This document shows, one piece after another, positions 20,223 through 32,473 of a DNA stretch of 64,000 nt (positions within the stretch are counted from its first letter, which is position 1; each line of letters starts with the position of its first letter). Origin of the DNA: Paratinospora sagittata (lineage: Eukaryota; Streptophyta; Magnoliopsida; Ranunculales; Menispermaceae); assembly GCA_035771175.1 (NCBI GenBank), contig CM069603.1, positions 25,830,286 to 25,894,285 on the forward strand, given 5' to 3'. Made by a program: the position numbers and the translations under genes. The notes under the pieces are model-generated. The model ran no database searches. It was not told where the DNA came from and saw only the letters and a list, made by a program, of their open reading frames with translations.

Positions 20223-21794
20223 TGTTAAACCAAGAACCCTCATGACCCATATGAGAGATATTTTGATGATTACAAACCACATTCCACACTATATCAATTA
20301 TTGATGAAGATATATCAGTTATATGCAAAGAAACTTGCGAAGATTTCTCAAGTCAAGATGGAGATCAAGTTGTGGACAATTCTCAAGTTTCAGATGATAT
20401 TGTAATTACTTTAGTTTGTTTAGACTGTCTTTAGGATTTTAGAGCTTCATCTAGATTTGTTCAGCAACTTCATCTTACTTCTTGAAGTTTTTGAAATGAA
20501 TTTTCATAAATTTCAAAATGTTTGAATCTTGATGAAAATAAATTTGATTGATCGATTCAAATGTTTTCAAATTCTATACATGATCACTTTTCATTTGATT
20601 TGATCCGAAATGTATAAATATTGATTCAATTCATCAGATTTCAAAATGCAAAAACAGTTGAATTTCTACTAGTGTCGAGAAGGACGCTCAAGTAGTGTCC
20701 AGTTCACTTAAAATCAGGCCTACACTACAAGACGCTCCTATCGCTACAACATGCTCAAGATTTCTGAGAAATCTGGGAGCAAGTTCCAGTAGGACGCTCA
20801 AGTGTAGTAGCACCCTCCCTGAATTGACTGAGATCAACTCATTTCTTGGGTTGACATTCTATTAGGACGCTCATAAGCAAGTTGAGTCTTTTGAACTTTA
20901 ACTTTGTTGGACGCTATAAGAGTTATAAGATGCTCATAAACACCTGTCTGAAAAACAACCGTCTCACTTTTGTGAACTGTCAACTTTCTGAGACTTTACA
21001 ATTCTTGTGTAAACATTGCTTTGATAGAAATTTTCAACGTCTTTGTTAACTCCATTTTGGTGAAAGAACTTATCTGTTGCATTTGAATTTTAGACAAATT
21101 TATTAGGGTTTTTAGGAGATTGAAATCCCAAAACACACCTATATATTTGCAACTTAGAGTCGTTGCGCATATACAATCTCTGAGAATCTTTGCACTCATA
21201 AAACTATTTGAAAATCAATCGTTCTTTTCTATGAAAAATATCAAAATCTTGCATTCATTTCTTTGAACTAAGAAATGCTTTCCGGATTTACTGTTCTCGA
21301 TTTCATATTCATCTAAAAATCAAAATTGGCCAAGAGGAGCAACCTCATTCTACAGCTAAGCCAAAAATCTCATTCTATTGCTAAACATATTCTAAGTGAG
21401 GTTCAATACGCTCTGCAAGTTGTGTTTTGTTTTTTATTCTTGGTAAGAGAATCAAGTTTCTAAACTTGTAACTTGAATTTTAAAGATACAGTGAGTCACT
21501 GAGCAGGAGCTTGTTTAAGCTCATGTAAAAAGGTTGTTCTCACACCTGTGAAGCTAAGAAAAGTGTAAAGATTTGATCCTCACCTGTGAAGAGGTATCAA
21601 TAGTAGAGTTTGACAAATCCTAATCAGGGAGATTAGCTAGTAGATATAGGCACGGGCCGAACCACTCTAAATCTGTTGTATTAACAATTTCATTTCATCT
21701 GCACTTGACTTCTGTTTTTATTTAAGTTTTTAAAGGTGTAACTTGCAAATTTGTCCAATACATCCCCCCTCTTGGACACTTATCTGGGCCAACA
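20223..21794 (+). repeat. 5' LTR of element F (1,572 bp)
   Basis: It runs from TGTTAAACCAAGAACCC to TTATCTGGGCCAACA. GACGCTC-type dyads lie at 20,683-20,946, the TATA-like CTATATATTT at 21,139-21,148, and two or three stem-loops at 21,529-21,602 (stem CCTC/GAGG around an ACCTGTGAA loop). Confidence 0.88.
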
Positions 21795-21796
21795 AG

Positions 21797-21811
21797 TGGT
21801 ATTAGAGTAGG
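21797..21811 (+). other. Primer binding site of element F
   Basis: TGGTATTAGAGTAGG lies two bases after the 5' LTR. It is the Met-tRNA site TGGTATCAGAGC with C-to-T changes. Confidence 0.75.
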
Positions 21812-21847
21812 TTAACTATCAAAAGATCTAACAATCTTTGATTATCT

Positions 21848-23420
21848 ATGGTAGGACAAGGTTCTAAGGATACTATTTTTGGTGACGGTCACTCCACAAA
21901 CAAACCACCATTTTTCAAAGGAAAAATTTATCTTCATTGTAAAACTAGGATTATATTTTATCTTATAGCCCAAGACCTAGAAATATTGGATGTTGTGACA
22001 AAAGGTTGTCCGAAACCCACCAAGACCGTAGATGGTATAGTTGTCCCAAAAAAAATAGATGAGTGGAATGTCAGAGAGAAAAAGAAAATTGTTAAATAAC
22101 CAGGTCGTGAATATCTTGTTTTGGAGTTTGTCTAGTGATGAATTTAATAGAGTTATGTGAAACAACAAAAGAAATCTATGAAAGAATTGAAGTAACCCAT
22201 GAGTGAACCTAGCAAGTCAAGAAGGCCAAGCTACAAATGCTTATAGAAACTTATGAAACCTATAGGATGGAGGAAATCGAGACAATGGCTGAGGCAATTT
22301 CTTGATTTACAAAGAATGTTAATGAGATGAAAACCTTAGGCAAAGTGTAGGATCAAGAAGAGATCGTTAGGAAATTTCTAAGAGGTTTACCCAAGATATG
22401 GGCACCGAAGGCAACCGCCATTGAGGAAGCCAACAATCTGACTGAATACACCTTTGATGAACTATGTGGTTCATTAATCATTCATGAAATTAAATTCAAA
22501 AAAAGTCAAGTTCAACCCAAAGTAAATGACAAAGGGAAGAAGAGTATTGCCTTGAATGCCAACACCGATTCAGAATGCTCATCGAGAGATGAAAATACTG
22601 ATGAAGATGGTGCAATGTTGTCTAGGAAATTCAATAGACTCATTAGGAGAAAGAGAAAGTTTAGTTCAAACAAAAAGTTCCATAAAGGAAAAACGTTTGG
22701 AACAAAACCTAGTGAACTAATAAGTTTTGGTTGCTAAAAACCTGGTCATGTGAAGAGTGAATGTCCTAATAAATATAAGAAGAGTTTCAGCTCAAAGAAG
22801 AAGGACAAGAAGGTGGAAATGGCAACTTGGTATGATACAATTTCAAGCGAGAGTGATTTAGATTCTAAAAGCAACAAAGCCATCATTTGTCTCATGGTAA
22901 ATATCGAGGTAAAATCTAAACAATTTGATGAATGTGATGATCTTTTTCAATTCTCCTAACTATGATATTGTTAAGACCAATCTTGATAGAGAAATTAGGA
23001 AGAATGCCAAGCTCAAGAGGAGCTTAATGGAAGCTCTTGAAGAGGTTGAATCTCAACAAGAGAACCTTGATGAACTTTCATTAGATAAAGAACGTTTGGA
23101 AAAGAAAATTGAGGGGTTAATGAGTGAGAATGAAATAATTAAAAAGAGTGTTGAAGACTTAACTAGTGTAGTTTTTAAATTCACCAATGGGCAAAAGATG
23201 TTTTACATGATGATAGGTGCCCAAATATGTGCTTTTGATAAAACTGGAATAGAATTCACTCAAGGGTCAAAACAAAAGGACTATAATACCTTATTTACCA
23301 AGACCTACTTGCCATCATTGTAATAGGAAATGTCACACTGTGCTAAGATGCCCACTTAAAAGAATCAAGAAAGGGAAACTAGCATGGGTAGAAAAGAATG
23401 TATTTATTAATGCATGCATG
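21848..23420 (+). pseudogene. Copia gag (element F)
   Basis: Gag would form the virus-like particle. It opens MVGQGSKDTIFGDGHSTNK at 21,848 (the 39,424-47,317 element starts gag the same way). NKPPFFKGKIYLHCKTR and the capsid region follow, broken by stops (near 22,099 and 22,200-22,350), then RKFLRGLPKIWAPKA and LTEYTFDELCGS. A first zinc knuckle at about 22,725-22,765 has lost its first Cys (S for C) and carries a TAA. An open coiled-coil region (22,925-23,323) follows, then an intact second knuckle CHHCNRKCHTVLRC (CX2CX4HX4C) just after 23,300. Order and spacing fit SIRE-type gag. Confidence 0.85.
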
Positions 23421-23479
23421 GACCGAAAGCAACATGGGTACCAAAATCAAAAGTGTTTTATGTTCTGTAGATAGGCACA

Positions 23480-24400
23480 ATTGGAGACACTTGGTACCTT
23501 GATAGTGGATGCTCAAGACGTATGACTGGAGACAAGTCAAAGTTCTTGTGCATAGAAAAGAAGAAAGGAGGGAACGTGACATCCGTAGGCAACAACAAAG
23601 GTGAAATTGTTGGTATTGGTACTATTGGTAACAATTTTCTTTCCATATGTGATGTTCTTTATGTCAAAGGCCTTACACATAATCTCTATAGCATAAGTCA
23701 ATTATGTGACAAGGGTTGTAGAATATCTTTTAAAGCAAATAGATGCATTATTAGGCATTCAAATGACTCAATTGCATTCTTAGCATCTAGACATAAGAAT
23801 GTATATTGCACAAATTTTGATATTATGGGAAAACAAAATGCTTCATGTTTAAGTGCTATAACTTGTGATGATGCATGAATTTGGCACAGGAGACTAACAC
23901 ATGTTAGTATGGATAACATATCTAGACTTGTTAAGAATGATCTTGCCAAGGGCATTTCAAAAAGAGTGTACCTAAAAGACAAGGTGTGTGGCCCATGTCA
24001 ATTAGGCAAGCATACCAAATCATCATTTAAGAGCAAGAAATATTTGTCAACTTCTAGAGCTCTTGAATTGATTCACAGGGATCTTTTGGGCCAACACGGA
24101 CCCAAAGTTTAGGAGGTAAATCATATGTATTTGTGATTGTTGATGATTTCACAAGATTTACATGGGTATTCTTTTTGGCACATAAGCATGAAGTATGTGA
24201 CTTGTTCATTAAATTTTGTCGAAAAGTAGAAAATGAAAAAGGTTACAAAATTAATATCATAAGAAGTGATATAGGTGGAGAATTTGTAAATAAAAAGTCT
24301 TGAAGACTTTTGCAGCAAACAAGGATACACCCACCATCTTTCAGCTCCTAGAACACCACAACATTATGGTTTAGTAAAAAGAAAGAAAAATCACTTCAAG
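23480..24400 (+). pseudogene. Copia protease and integrase N-terminal part (element F)
   Basis: The protease begins WYLDSGCSRRMTGDKSKF (about 23,492) with the catalytic DSG box. It runs on through EIVGIGTIG, DVLYVKGLTHNLYSISQLCD and SFKANRC. After a TGA near 23,876 comes the integrase zinc region WHRRLTHVSMDNIS with VCGPCQLGKHTKSSF (HHCC). The core follows: SYVFVIVDDFTRFTWVFFL, IIRSDIGGEFVN (second catalytic Asp present), and then a broken end near 24,300-24,400. The reading frame has several stops. Roles: cutting the polyprotein and inserting the cDNA. Confidence 0.88.
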
Positions 24401-25041
24401 AAATGTGTAGAACAATGTTAAGTGAATACAATGTAGCCACTTACTTTTGGGCAGAAGTAATTAATTCAACGTGTCATGTTATGAATAGATCAATGATTAG
24501 AAGAAGTATGCAAAAGACTCCATATGAACCGTGGAAAGGTCGAGCACCTAATACTTGCTACTTTAGAGTTTTTGGTTGCAAGTGCTTCATTTTAAATGAC
24601 AAAGATAACTTAGACAAATTTGAACCAAAATCTGATATAGGAATTTTTTTAGGATATTCTTCTCAAAGTAGAGGTTATAGAGTGTTCAACAGAGCAACTA
24701 AGGTTGTAGAAGAATCCATCCATGTCAACTTCGATGAAAGTGATCCTATAAAGAGTATTGGAAATGAAGTTGAAAAGATGAATATCAATGATGATGATGA
24801 TGACACTCCTAAAGTTTTACAGAACCCTGAGGTTAATGTTGAAACATCATTGGAAACTCTTAAGAATTCAAGATTGCTTCTCAGTCACCCTAGAGAACAA
24901 ATCTTAGGTGATCCATCTAAAGGTGTGACAACTAGAGCTTCAATTAACAAGGACCAAGAGCTTGTAGCCTTTGTGTCTCAAATTGAACCTTTTAAAGTAG
25001 AGAATGCATTGAAACATGAGAACTGGATTCTTTCTATGTAA
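24401..25041 (+). pseudogene. Copia integrase C-terminal part and linker (element F)
   Basis: A 212-residue open stretch holds MCRTMLSEYNVATYFWAEVI, TPYEPWKGRAPN, VFGCKCFILNDKDNLDKFEP, SDIGIFLGYSSQSRGYRVFN and an acidic linker with a DDDDD run. NSRLLLSHPREQILGDPSKG and VTTRASI close the stretch before RT. It is the best-preserved part of this element and aligns block by block with the relic at 16,698-17,333. Confidence 0.9.
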
Positions 25042-26540
25042 GAAGAGCTAGGACATTTCACTAGAAACAAAGTATGAGAATTGGTTCCTAGGCCATCTCA
25101 TCAAATTGTTATTGGAACAAAATGAGTGTTTAGGAATAAGAAGGATGAACAAGGTGTAATTGTCTGAAACAAAGCTAGATTGGTTGCCCAAGGGTATAAC
25201 CAAGAACAGGGCATTGATTAGGAAGATGCCTTTGCCCCAGTAGCAATATTAGAGACTATTAGAATGTTACTTGCCTACACTTGGTATAAATTTTTTTTCT
25301 TATATCAAATGGATGTTAAAAGTGTTTTTCAAAATGGCAATATCAAAAAGGAGATATATGTGGAACAACCCCCGGGTCTTGAGGACTCTCATAACCTTGA
25401 ATATATATTCAAACTCCACAAAGCTTTGTATGGATTAAGACAAGCACCTAGAGCCTAATATGATAGGGTTAGTTCATTTCTTTTAGATCACAACTTTCAC
25501 AAAGGAAAGTTGGATCCCACTTTGTTTATCAGACACCAAAATTCTAATATGCTGCTAATTCAAATATATGTGGATGATATCATTTTTGGTGCTTCAAACA
25601 AGAATTTGTGCCATGAGTTTTCAAAACTTATGCAAGATGAGTTTGAAATGAGTATGATGAGAGAGCTTACATACTTTCTTGGTTTTCAAGTTAAGCAAAT
25701 TCCACATGACACATTTCTAAGCCAATCAAAGATTGCTAAAGAAAAGCTCAAAAAGTTCAAGTTAAATAGCTTGAAAACTATTGATACTCCATGCAACTCT
25801 GCTACAAAGTTAGATAAAGATTGAAAAGGTAAACCCATAGATCCCATACAAAAGCATGATTGGAAGGTTACTTTACTTAACAGCTTGTAGACTTGACATT
25901 ATGTTTAGTGTTTTAGTGTATGTCTTTGCGCTAGATTTCAATCAAGTCATAGAGAATCCCACCTTAAATGTGTTAAAAAAATCTTTTGATATCTTTGTGG
26001 AACAACTGATTTTGGTATTTGGTATCACAAAGGTACATCTTTTGAACTTAGAAGTTTTGTAAACTCTAACTATGCTGGTAGTCTAATAGATAGAAAGAGT
26101 ACCTCCAAATTTTGGCACTTTCTAGGAAATTCTTTGATTTTCTGGTTTAACAAAAAGTAACATTCAGTGGCATTATCCACGGTTGAAGCAGAATATGTAG
26201 TAGCTAATAGTTGTTGTTCTCAAGTTCTTTACATGAGGCAACAACTTCAGGACTATCCAATTTACATAGACTGTCCTGAGATATTCTATGACAACACAAC
26301 TGTCATTAACATATCCAAAAATCCAGTTTTGCACTCAAGAACAAGACACATTCAAATACGACATCACTTTTTGAAAGATCACGTGCAAAATGGAGATGTG
26401 AAAAGATTAAACATAGGCACTAAAGATCAACCTTTTGATATTCTTACCAAAGCCTTCCCAAGGATCAATTTGTTCATATTAGACGCTAATTGGGATTGTT
26501 TTTCGAATCCAATCTTTGATCGCTTGATATGTTGATTGAT
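25042..26540 (+). pseudogene. Copia RT and RNase H (element F)
   Basis: RT is spread over several frames with stops. Its blocks are [69 protein letters not shown], and an intact catalytic IYVDDIIFGAS near 25,564. FEMSMMRELTYFLGFQVKQ and TIDTPCNS follow. RNase H resumes at 26,167 with ALSTVEAEYVVANS, YDNTTVINISKNP, RTRHIQIRHHFLKDHV and DQPFDILTKAF. The frame is lost after 26,460. It would copy element RNA into DNA; this copy is inactive. Confidence 0.9.
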
Positions 26541-26812
26541 ATTTTGATGACTATCTTACTCTTTTTGATGTTTTCAAAAAGGGGAGAAATATTGGCTGAA
26601 GGTTGAAGCAAGACACAGTATGAACTAAAATTATTAATGAAATCCAGAAGGAAGGGGAAGCATAATGAACCTTATTAGAACCTTACTAGTTCAATGACTG
26701 CTATGTGCTTATATTATAATCTATTATCTCATCAGAAGCATGTTCTGCATCTTCATGCATTCATATAAATTAGTTTTCTTCAAGGCCTACAATGATGTAT
26801 TTGAAATCATAA

Positions 26813-26824
26813 AAAGGGGGAGAT
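26813..26824 (+). other. Polypurine tract of element F
   Basis: AAAAGGGGGAGA ends directly before the 3' LTR start TGTTAAACC at 26,825. Confidence 0.8.
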
Positions 26825-28410
26825 TGTTAAACCAAGAACCCTCATGACCCATATGAGAGATATTTTGATGATTACAAACCACATTTCACACTATATCAAT
26901 TATTGATGAAGATATATTAGTTATATGCTAAGAAACTTGCTAAAGATTTCTCAAGTCAAGGTGAAGATCAAGTTGTGCACAATTCTCAAGCATCAAATGA
27001 TGTTTTAATTGTTTTAGTTTGTGTAGACTGTCTTTAGGATTGTAGAGCTTCATTTAGATTTGTTCAGCCACTTCATCTTACTTCTTGAAGTTTTCGAAAT
27101 GAATTTTCATAAATTTCAAAGTGTTTGAATCTTGATGAAAATGAATTTGATTGATCGATTCAAATGTTTTCAAATTCTATAAATGATCTCTGTTCATTTG
27201 ATTTGATCGGAAGCATATAAAGATTGATTCAATTCATCAGATTTCAAAATGCAAAAATAGTTGAATTTCTATTAGTGTTGTGAAAGACGCTCAAGTAGTG
27301 GCCAGTTCACTTAAAATCAGGCCTACACTACATGACGCTCCTATCGCTACAACATGCTCAAGATTTCTGGGAAATATGGGAGCAAGTTCCAGTAGGACGC
27401 TCAAGTGTAGTAGCACCCTTCCTAAATTGACTGAGATCAATTTGTACCTCGGGTTGACATTCTATTAGGACGCTATTGCTATTATAGGACGCTCATAAGC
27501 AAGTTGAGTCTTCTGGACTTTAACTTTGCAGGACGTTGTAAGAGCTATAGGACGCTCGTAAACACCAGTCAAAAAATAGCCGTCTCACTTGTACGAATTG
27601 TCAACTTTCTGAGACTTTACTATTCTTGTGTAAACGTTGTTTTGACAAAAATTTTCAACATCTTTGTTAACTTCATTTTGGCAAAAGAACTTATCTGTTG
27701 ATTTGAATTTCAAACAAACTGATTAGGGGTTTTGGGAGATTGAAATCCGAAAACACGCCTATATATTTGCAACTTAGAGCCATTGCACATATACAATCTC
27801 TGAGAATCTTTGCGCTCATAAAACTATTTGAAAATTAGTTGTTCTTCTCTTTGAAAAATATCAAAATCTTGCATTCATTTCTTTGAACTGAGAAAGGCTT
27901 TTCGGATTTACTGTTCTCAATTTCTTATTCATCTAAAAATCCAAATAGGCTAAGAGGAGCAACCTCATTCTACAACTAAGCCAAAAATTTCATTCTATTG
28001 CTGAACAAATTCTAAGTGAGGTTCAATACGCTTTGTAAGTTGTGTTTTGTTTTTTATTCTTTCCAAGAGAATCAAGTTTCTAAACCTGTAACTTGAATTT
28101 TAAAGTGACAGTGAGTCACTGAGTAGGAGCTTGTTTAAGCTCATGTAAAAAGGTTGTTCTCACACCCGTGAAGCTGAGAAAAGTGCAAATATTTGATCCT
28201 CACTTGTGAAGAGGTATCAATAGTAGAGTTTGACAAATCCTAATCGGGGAGATTAGGTAGTGGATGTAAGCAAGGGCCACAACTCTAAATTTGTTGTATG
28301 TGAAATTTCATTTCCTCTACACTTTACTTTTGTTTTTATTTAAGTTTTGAAAGGTGTAACCTGCAAATTTGTCCAATTCACCCCTTTTTGGACACTTATC
28401 TAGGCCAACA
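26825..28410 (+). repeat. 3' LTR of element F (1,586 bp)
   Basis: It is co-linear with the 5' LTR. Dyads lie at 27,286-27,565 and stem-loops at 28,150-28,218. It ends TCTAGGCCAACA. Confidence 0.88.
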
Positions 28411-28497
28411 ACTTGTATTTTCTATTTAATTTTTGAAAGGTTAAAACCCTGCAACCGTCCAATTCACTTCCCTCTTCGACGTGTACCTGGGCCAACA

Positions 28498-29926
28498 ATT
28501 CTTAGTTAAAATAATGGCTGATAGACCTTAGAACCAGGACTAAATGGGTGTTTAAAGTTTGAAACTCCCGGATTTGTAATATTAGCCATCAACAAGTGTT
28601 TTGGAAATAAAAGCCTTGAGATGTTATGAAGGAATAAAGACTAGGACCCCATGGTTGATCTTGTGCGCTTGGAAACACATAAATCCCAAATGGTAACTAT
28701 GAGAAACTATGAACGAAGGTTCAAATACTTTTGATATGTTGCAATCGATGTAGAAACCGTTGCTAAGGAATAATGGAATATGATATCTAGTTAGGTGAGT
28801 TATGAAAGATTAAGCCGATCTAAAAGTAGTATTCTATGCATGTTAAGAAGTTAGGAACCAACGAAGTGATTAAAGGTTTCTAGGATCGGCATAAGCATTA
28901 ACTTGGTATCACGTTGAGTATGATTTTGTTCTCCCATCATATATGTATCATCATAGATAGAAATGTTATTTTGGCATCATGAATTATGATTATGAAGTTG
29001 TCCAAGTGTGGGTGCGCTCACACCCATTTTGTCTTGGTTCCAAGATCCATCTATGAATCATGCAGATTGTTGTATATGTTTTATCATATGTTTTCTTGGA
29101 TGGTGTTCATGTGGTTGGTTAAGGGGATAGATTACCGTAGTCCAAATGTGGGTGTGCTCAAATGGACTTGGACTTTTAGGAGGTTCCCAATGAGTAGCCA
29201 ACTGTAGTACGGGATTATCTAATAGTAGTCATATAATATAGACATGGTACATGTATACGCAAGTAGAGGCGATAATGTAACTCTCACATGGCTAAAGCGT
29301 GCAAGTCTATGTTATGTGACTAGCTTTTCGAAAAGCAAATATAGTTGTACATTTGATATAAGTATTTTGATCATATGCCATTATGTTCATTGTGTACTAT
29401 TTTATATTGGAACCATGCTCAACATGATGCTTTGTTAATTGCATGATTTTATTATATTGATGAATATGTGATGGTTAATATGTAATATCAATCTCACTAG
29501 GCTTTAAGCTTACCTCACTTACTCATTTTTCAAGATCTAGCAATGCCCTTGATAAGGGTAAAGACATCGCGAGCGTTGTGATTCTCCCTAGTGACAGCTT
29601 AGCCTCGACAATTCGTGAGTGTTGGCTTGGAGCGGGAGAATAGTTGGATTAATTATACTAGATTTCCTTTCATTGCCATTCCCGTTGAACTAGAAATTTG
29701 GACTTGGATGACTATAATAATATTTTACTTTATTCTTGCTTTCATGTATTTTCGCACTCTTGATTGATATATATATTAATGTCTTGTTAGATTCTATGCC
29801 TTAAGACTTGTTCGTATTGGTTTTGATAATGTGGTAAAGGACGATAGGATTACTAGTATTCTAGTGGTAAGGATACTAGCCTGAGCGACCCGAACCCTTT
29901 GCGTATTTGAAGATAGGGTCGTTACA
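28498..29926 (+). repeat. 3' part of a gypsy-type LTR (I)
   Basis: It ends GGGTCGTTACA at 29,926, like the other Tekay-type LTR ends here, and interrupts a copia RT relic that starts at 29,927. The left part is missing because LTR E landed in it. An internal block at about 28,600-28,700 resembles J at about 31,930-32,020. The block TACCTCACTTACTC near 29,511 matches the position of the AGCTCACACCTCATCC block in the solo LTRs. No reading frame is convincing. Confidence 0.6.
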
Positions 29927-31005
29927 GGGTTTTTAATCAAGTATTCTTATTTTTGCTAACAGATCTAAGATATACTTATATTGTGTCAAGTACAGCCCAG
30001 GGAGTTAAAAAAATGTTTTATTGCCAAGGAAATAATCAACATCACCCATACTTTTGGGATAAAATTTAGATTGAAGCAAATAAATAACTTTTTGAATTTG
30101 GGTAGTACTAGAACCAATTTGTAAGATGTCGTCCACATAAATAAGTAAAAAAAAACTGATGTCCTTGGTGTTTGTAGAATAGAGTTGTTGAATCCCCAGG
30201 ACAACAATGTTGATTTCAACTCAATGATCCATGTTTGAGGGGCCTGCTTGAGGCCATATGAGGCCTTGTTGCGTTTGCGGACATGTGTTGGATACAGAGG
30301 ATTAGTGAAGCCCTCAGGCTGAACCATATATACCTCTTCATTGAGCTCTCAATTCAAGAAGACATTATTTATGTCAAGCTATTGAATAGACCAAACGAGA
30401 CTAACAACAAGGGTGAACATAACTCGAATTGTAGAAGCCTTAACAACTAAAAAGAAAGTATCAAAATAATCCAAGCCAGGGGTTTGATGGAATTCCTTGG
30501 CAACTAGATGTGCTTTATACTTCAAGATTGTACCATTAGGTTTTTATTTTACTCTAAAAAGCCATTTACATCCAATGGGATTTAGTGCAGCTAAAGGTGG
30601 AACTAAGGTCTAAGTATTGTTAGATTGAAATGCAAAGAACTTTATTTCCATTGTTGTTAACTAATTGAAATCCAACAAGGCAGTTTTGACCTTTTTATTT
30701 CAAAATTCGTAAGACATATGGTGAAGTGGTGACTAAGGCTTTAAGTTGAAAGATACCACTTTTGGACCTTGTTTGCATTGGATGAACTAAGATAGAGGGT
30801 CTCAAGTTGGTGATAGGCAGGTCAGTTGGTATGGAAAGTGAAGTTTGAGATTGAGGATGACTTTTGTGAAGGCAATACTAAAGTGGATTGCTTCATAGGA
30901 TTGTTAGCAGGGGAGTTGGATGGACTACTTAAAGAAGGGAGATTTTGAAAAACTTAGAATGAAAGAGAAGTAGAGGAACTGGTGATAGAGTATGATGCTG
31001 AAGAT
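29927..31005 (-). pseudogene. Copia RT and linker relic, non-SIRE lineage (X)
   Basis: Reading leftward: a Ser-rich linker, GCKWLFRVK, KPNGTILKYKAHLVAKEF, QTPGLDYFDTF, LDINNVFLN, EEVYMVQPEGFTNP, KASYGLKQAPQTW, LLSWGFNNS, eroded catalytic region near 30,120-30,150, and YILDLLAK near 29,940-29,970. These are copia RT blocks. The TLLSWGF and YILDLLAK wording differs from the SIRE-type copies here, pointing to another copia lineage (Ale, Ivana or Tork like; not resolved). Frame breaks are many. It is the oldest layer in the left nest. Confidence 0.8.
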
Positions 31006-32090
31006 TGTGACACCTCGCTAAGATACGAAGGCAATTATCAAACATATTTCTATTATCTTAAAGAAATTGGAGACTTTCAACTCATAGGGGTTACACATAT
31101 GGTGAGACTCAAACGAATCTTAAATCGAGGTGTATGGAACCTTAGGAAACCTCATTTTGACGTCAAAAACCATCCATGAAGTACTAGAACTAGAAAATGA
31201 AGAAAAAAAAAACCAAGAAGGAATCGGGCAATAAATGAGTGAGAAACACGTTCCACACTGGTGGTATGTTGAGCACGCTCCACACTTCTTGAAAGCACCC
31301 TAGGTTCATGGAGCGCGCTCCTTCAGTCATGGAGGACGCTCCACCTCCAAAAACTCTATAAAAACCCCCAAAATTCTCTCATTTTGAACTTTTCCAAATT
31401 TGGCAAAAGATAGAGGATTCAAGGTGCGAGTTGGGGACGTTCTTGGGCGATCCAAAGGTAATTTTAAGTGATTTCAAAAAGTGTTTTAGAGCATCCAAAC
31501 ACCAAAACTAAGGGATTAAAGATTTAATTTCTCTTTTTCCTTGGTTTAATTCCTTGATTTTGGGTTTTCTTGGACGACAAGTCAATTTGCTCATGTTGGG
31601 ATTTTGAATTTAAATGGTTTTCTTGGGACTTTAATGTTGTTTTGATGATTTAAACATGGTTTTGCACAAGAATGGAAGGATTTATAGTGGTTTTGGAATT
31701 TTTGGAAAATGACTTGTTCTTCAAGCAACCCATAAGGGTTTTGAATGGATTTTTGGAGTTTAGTTCTCTTTATGCTTCTCTTTGGAGATTTCACCTTGCT
31801 AGATGAAATCGTGCTAAGAGAACTAGGAATTTCATGATTAATGGACATTGAAGTTGAATTTTCCAAGAATGGAAACCTTGGCAATCTACAAGGGTTTTGT
31901 CCCAAAACCCCTTTAGATATGTAGAACAAATGGAGGCCAAGAGTTCATTAATGATCTTGGGTGTGTGAAAAACACATAAACCCCAAGTGAAGTGTTAGAG
32001 AATCCATGGATAAACCCCAAATACCCCTTGTCTGTACAAATTGGTATGAGAATCGTCATTCAAGCATGTTTGATAACGGATTCTAGTTAA
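31006..32090 (+). repeat. 5' part of a gypsy-type LTR (J)
   Basis: It begins TGTGACACCTCGC at 31,006. It has the perfect 12-bp palindrome GGAGCGCGCTCC (31,310-31,321), further GAGCACGCTCC and GGACGCTCC dyads (31,245-31,345), and TATA-like CTATAAAAACCC just after (31,356-31,367). It is cut at 32,090 by LTR K; a right-hand continuation may be 48,044-48,393. Confidence 0.55.
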
Positions 32091-32473
32091 TGTTATCTCA
32101 AGGAACCCCATGATGTGAATGTTTTGATGATTCTAAACTACTTAATTAAATATTTAATGATCTTGTTAAGTGTTTCAGAAATATCAGGAATCAAGATCAA
32201 AGAGTCAAGCTTAGAAGACTATCAATAAATCAAGACCAAGGCTTCGAGTTTTGAGTACTTAGAATGTAAAACTTTCGCTAAAGTAAGTCCCAACAAGATT
32301 TACTATATATGCATAATTGCATGGTTTAATCGATTTTATTTCGAGGTATTTTTCTGTTGATTTTATCAATCACTCAATGAATTTTAAATGTTTGATTTGA
32401 CTCAAAACACCGAGTGTTTAATCATGTTTTTATCGAGCTTTAAAAAGATGAAAAATATCAAAATTGTTTTAAG

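Larger units (their letters stand above)
20223..28410 (+). mobile_element. SIRE/Maximus-type copia element F, full-length but dead
   Basis: It has both LTRs (20,223-21,794 and 26,825-28,410), a primer site, gag, protease, integrase, RT, RNase H and a polypurine tract, with no envelope-like frame. The flanking duplication is GCTTG (20,218-20,222) and ACTTG (28,411-28,415), 4 of 5. It is inserted in LTR E: the LTR E text resumes right after it. Stops and frameshifts occur in every domain, so it cannot act alone. The two LTRs differ at roughly 5% of sites in their first 165 bp by eye. Confidence 0.9.
19423..28497 (+). repeat. LTR E (split by element F)
   Basis: The pieces are 19,423-20,222 and 28,411-28,497. 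The end reads CCAATTCACTTCCCTC, then CTGGGCCAACA at 28,497. Only the 3' portion is present; the 5' portion must lie left of the window beyond LTR G. It contains GCGCTAGCC-type dyads near 19,463 and two or three stem-loops at 20,035-20,112 (stem ACTCA/TGAGT, loop with CACCTGAG). Confidence 0.6.

Noticed and set aside
22925..23323. A host coiled-coil protein gene
   Set aside because: The frame sits between the two zinc knuckles of gag in element F, in order and orientation with its neighbours, so it belongs to that gag.
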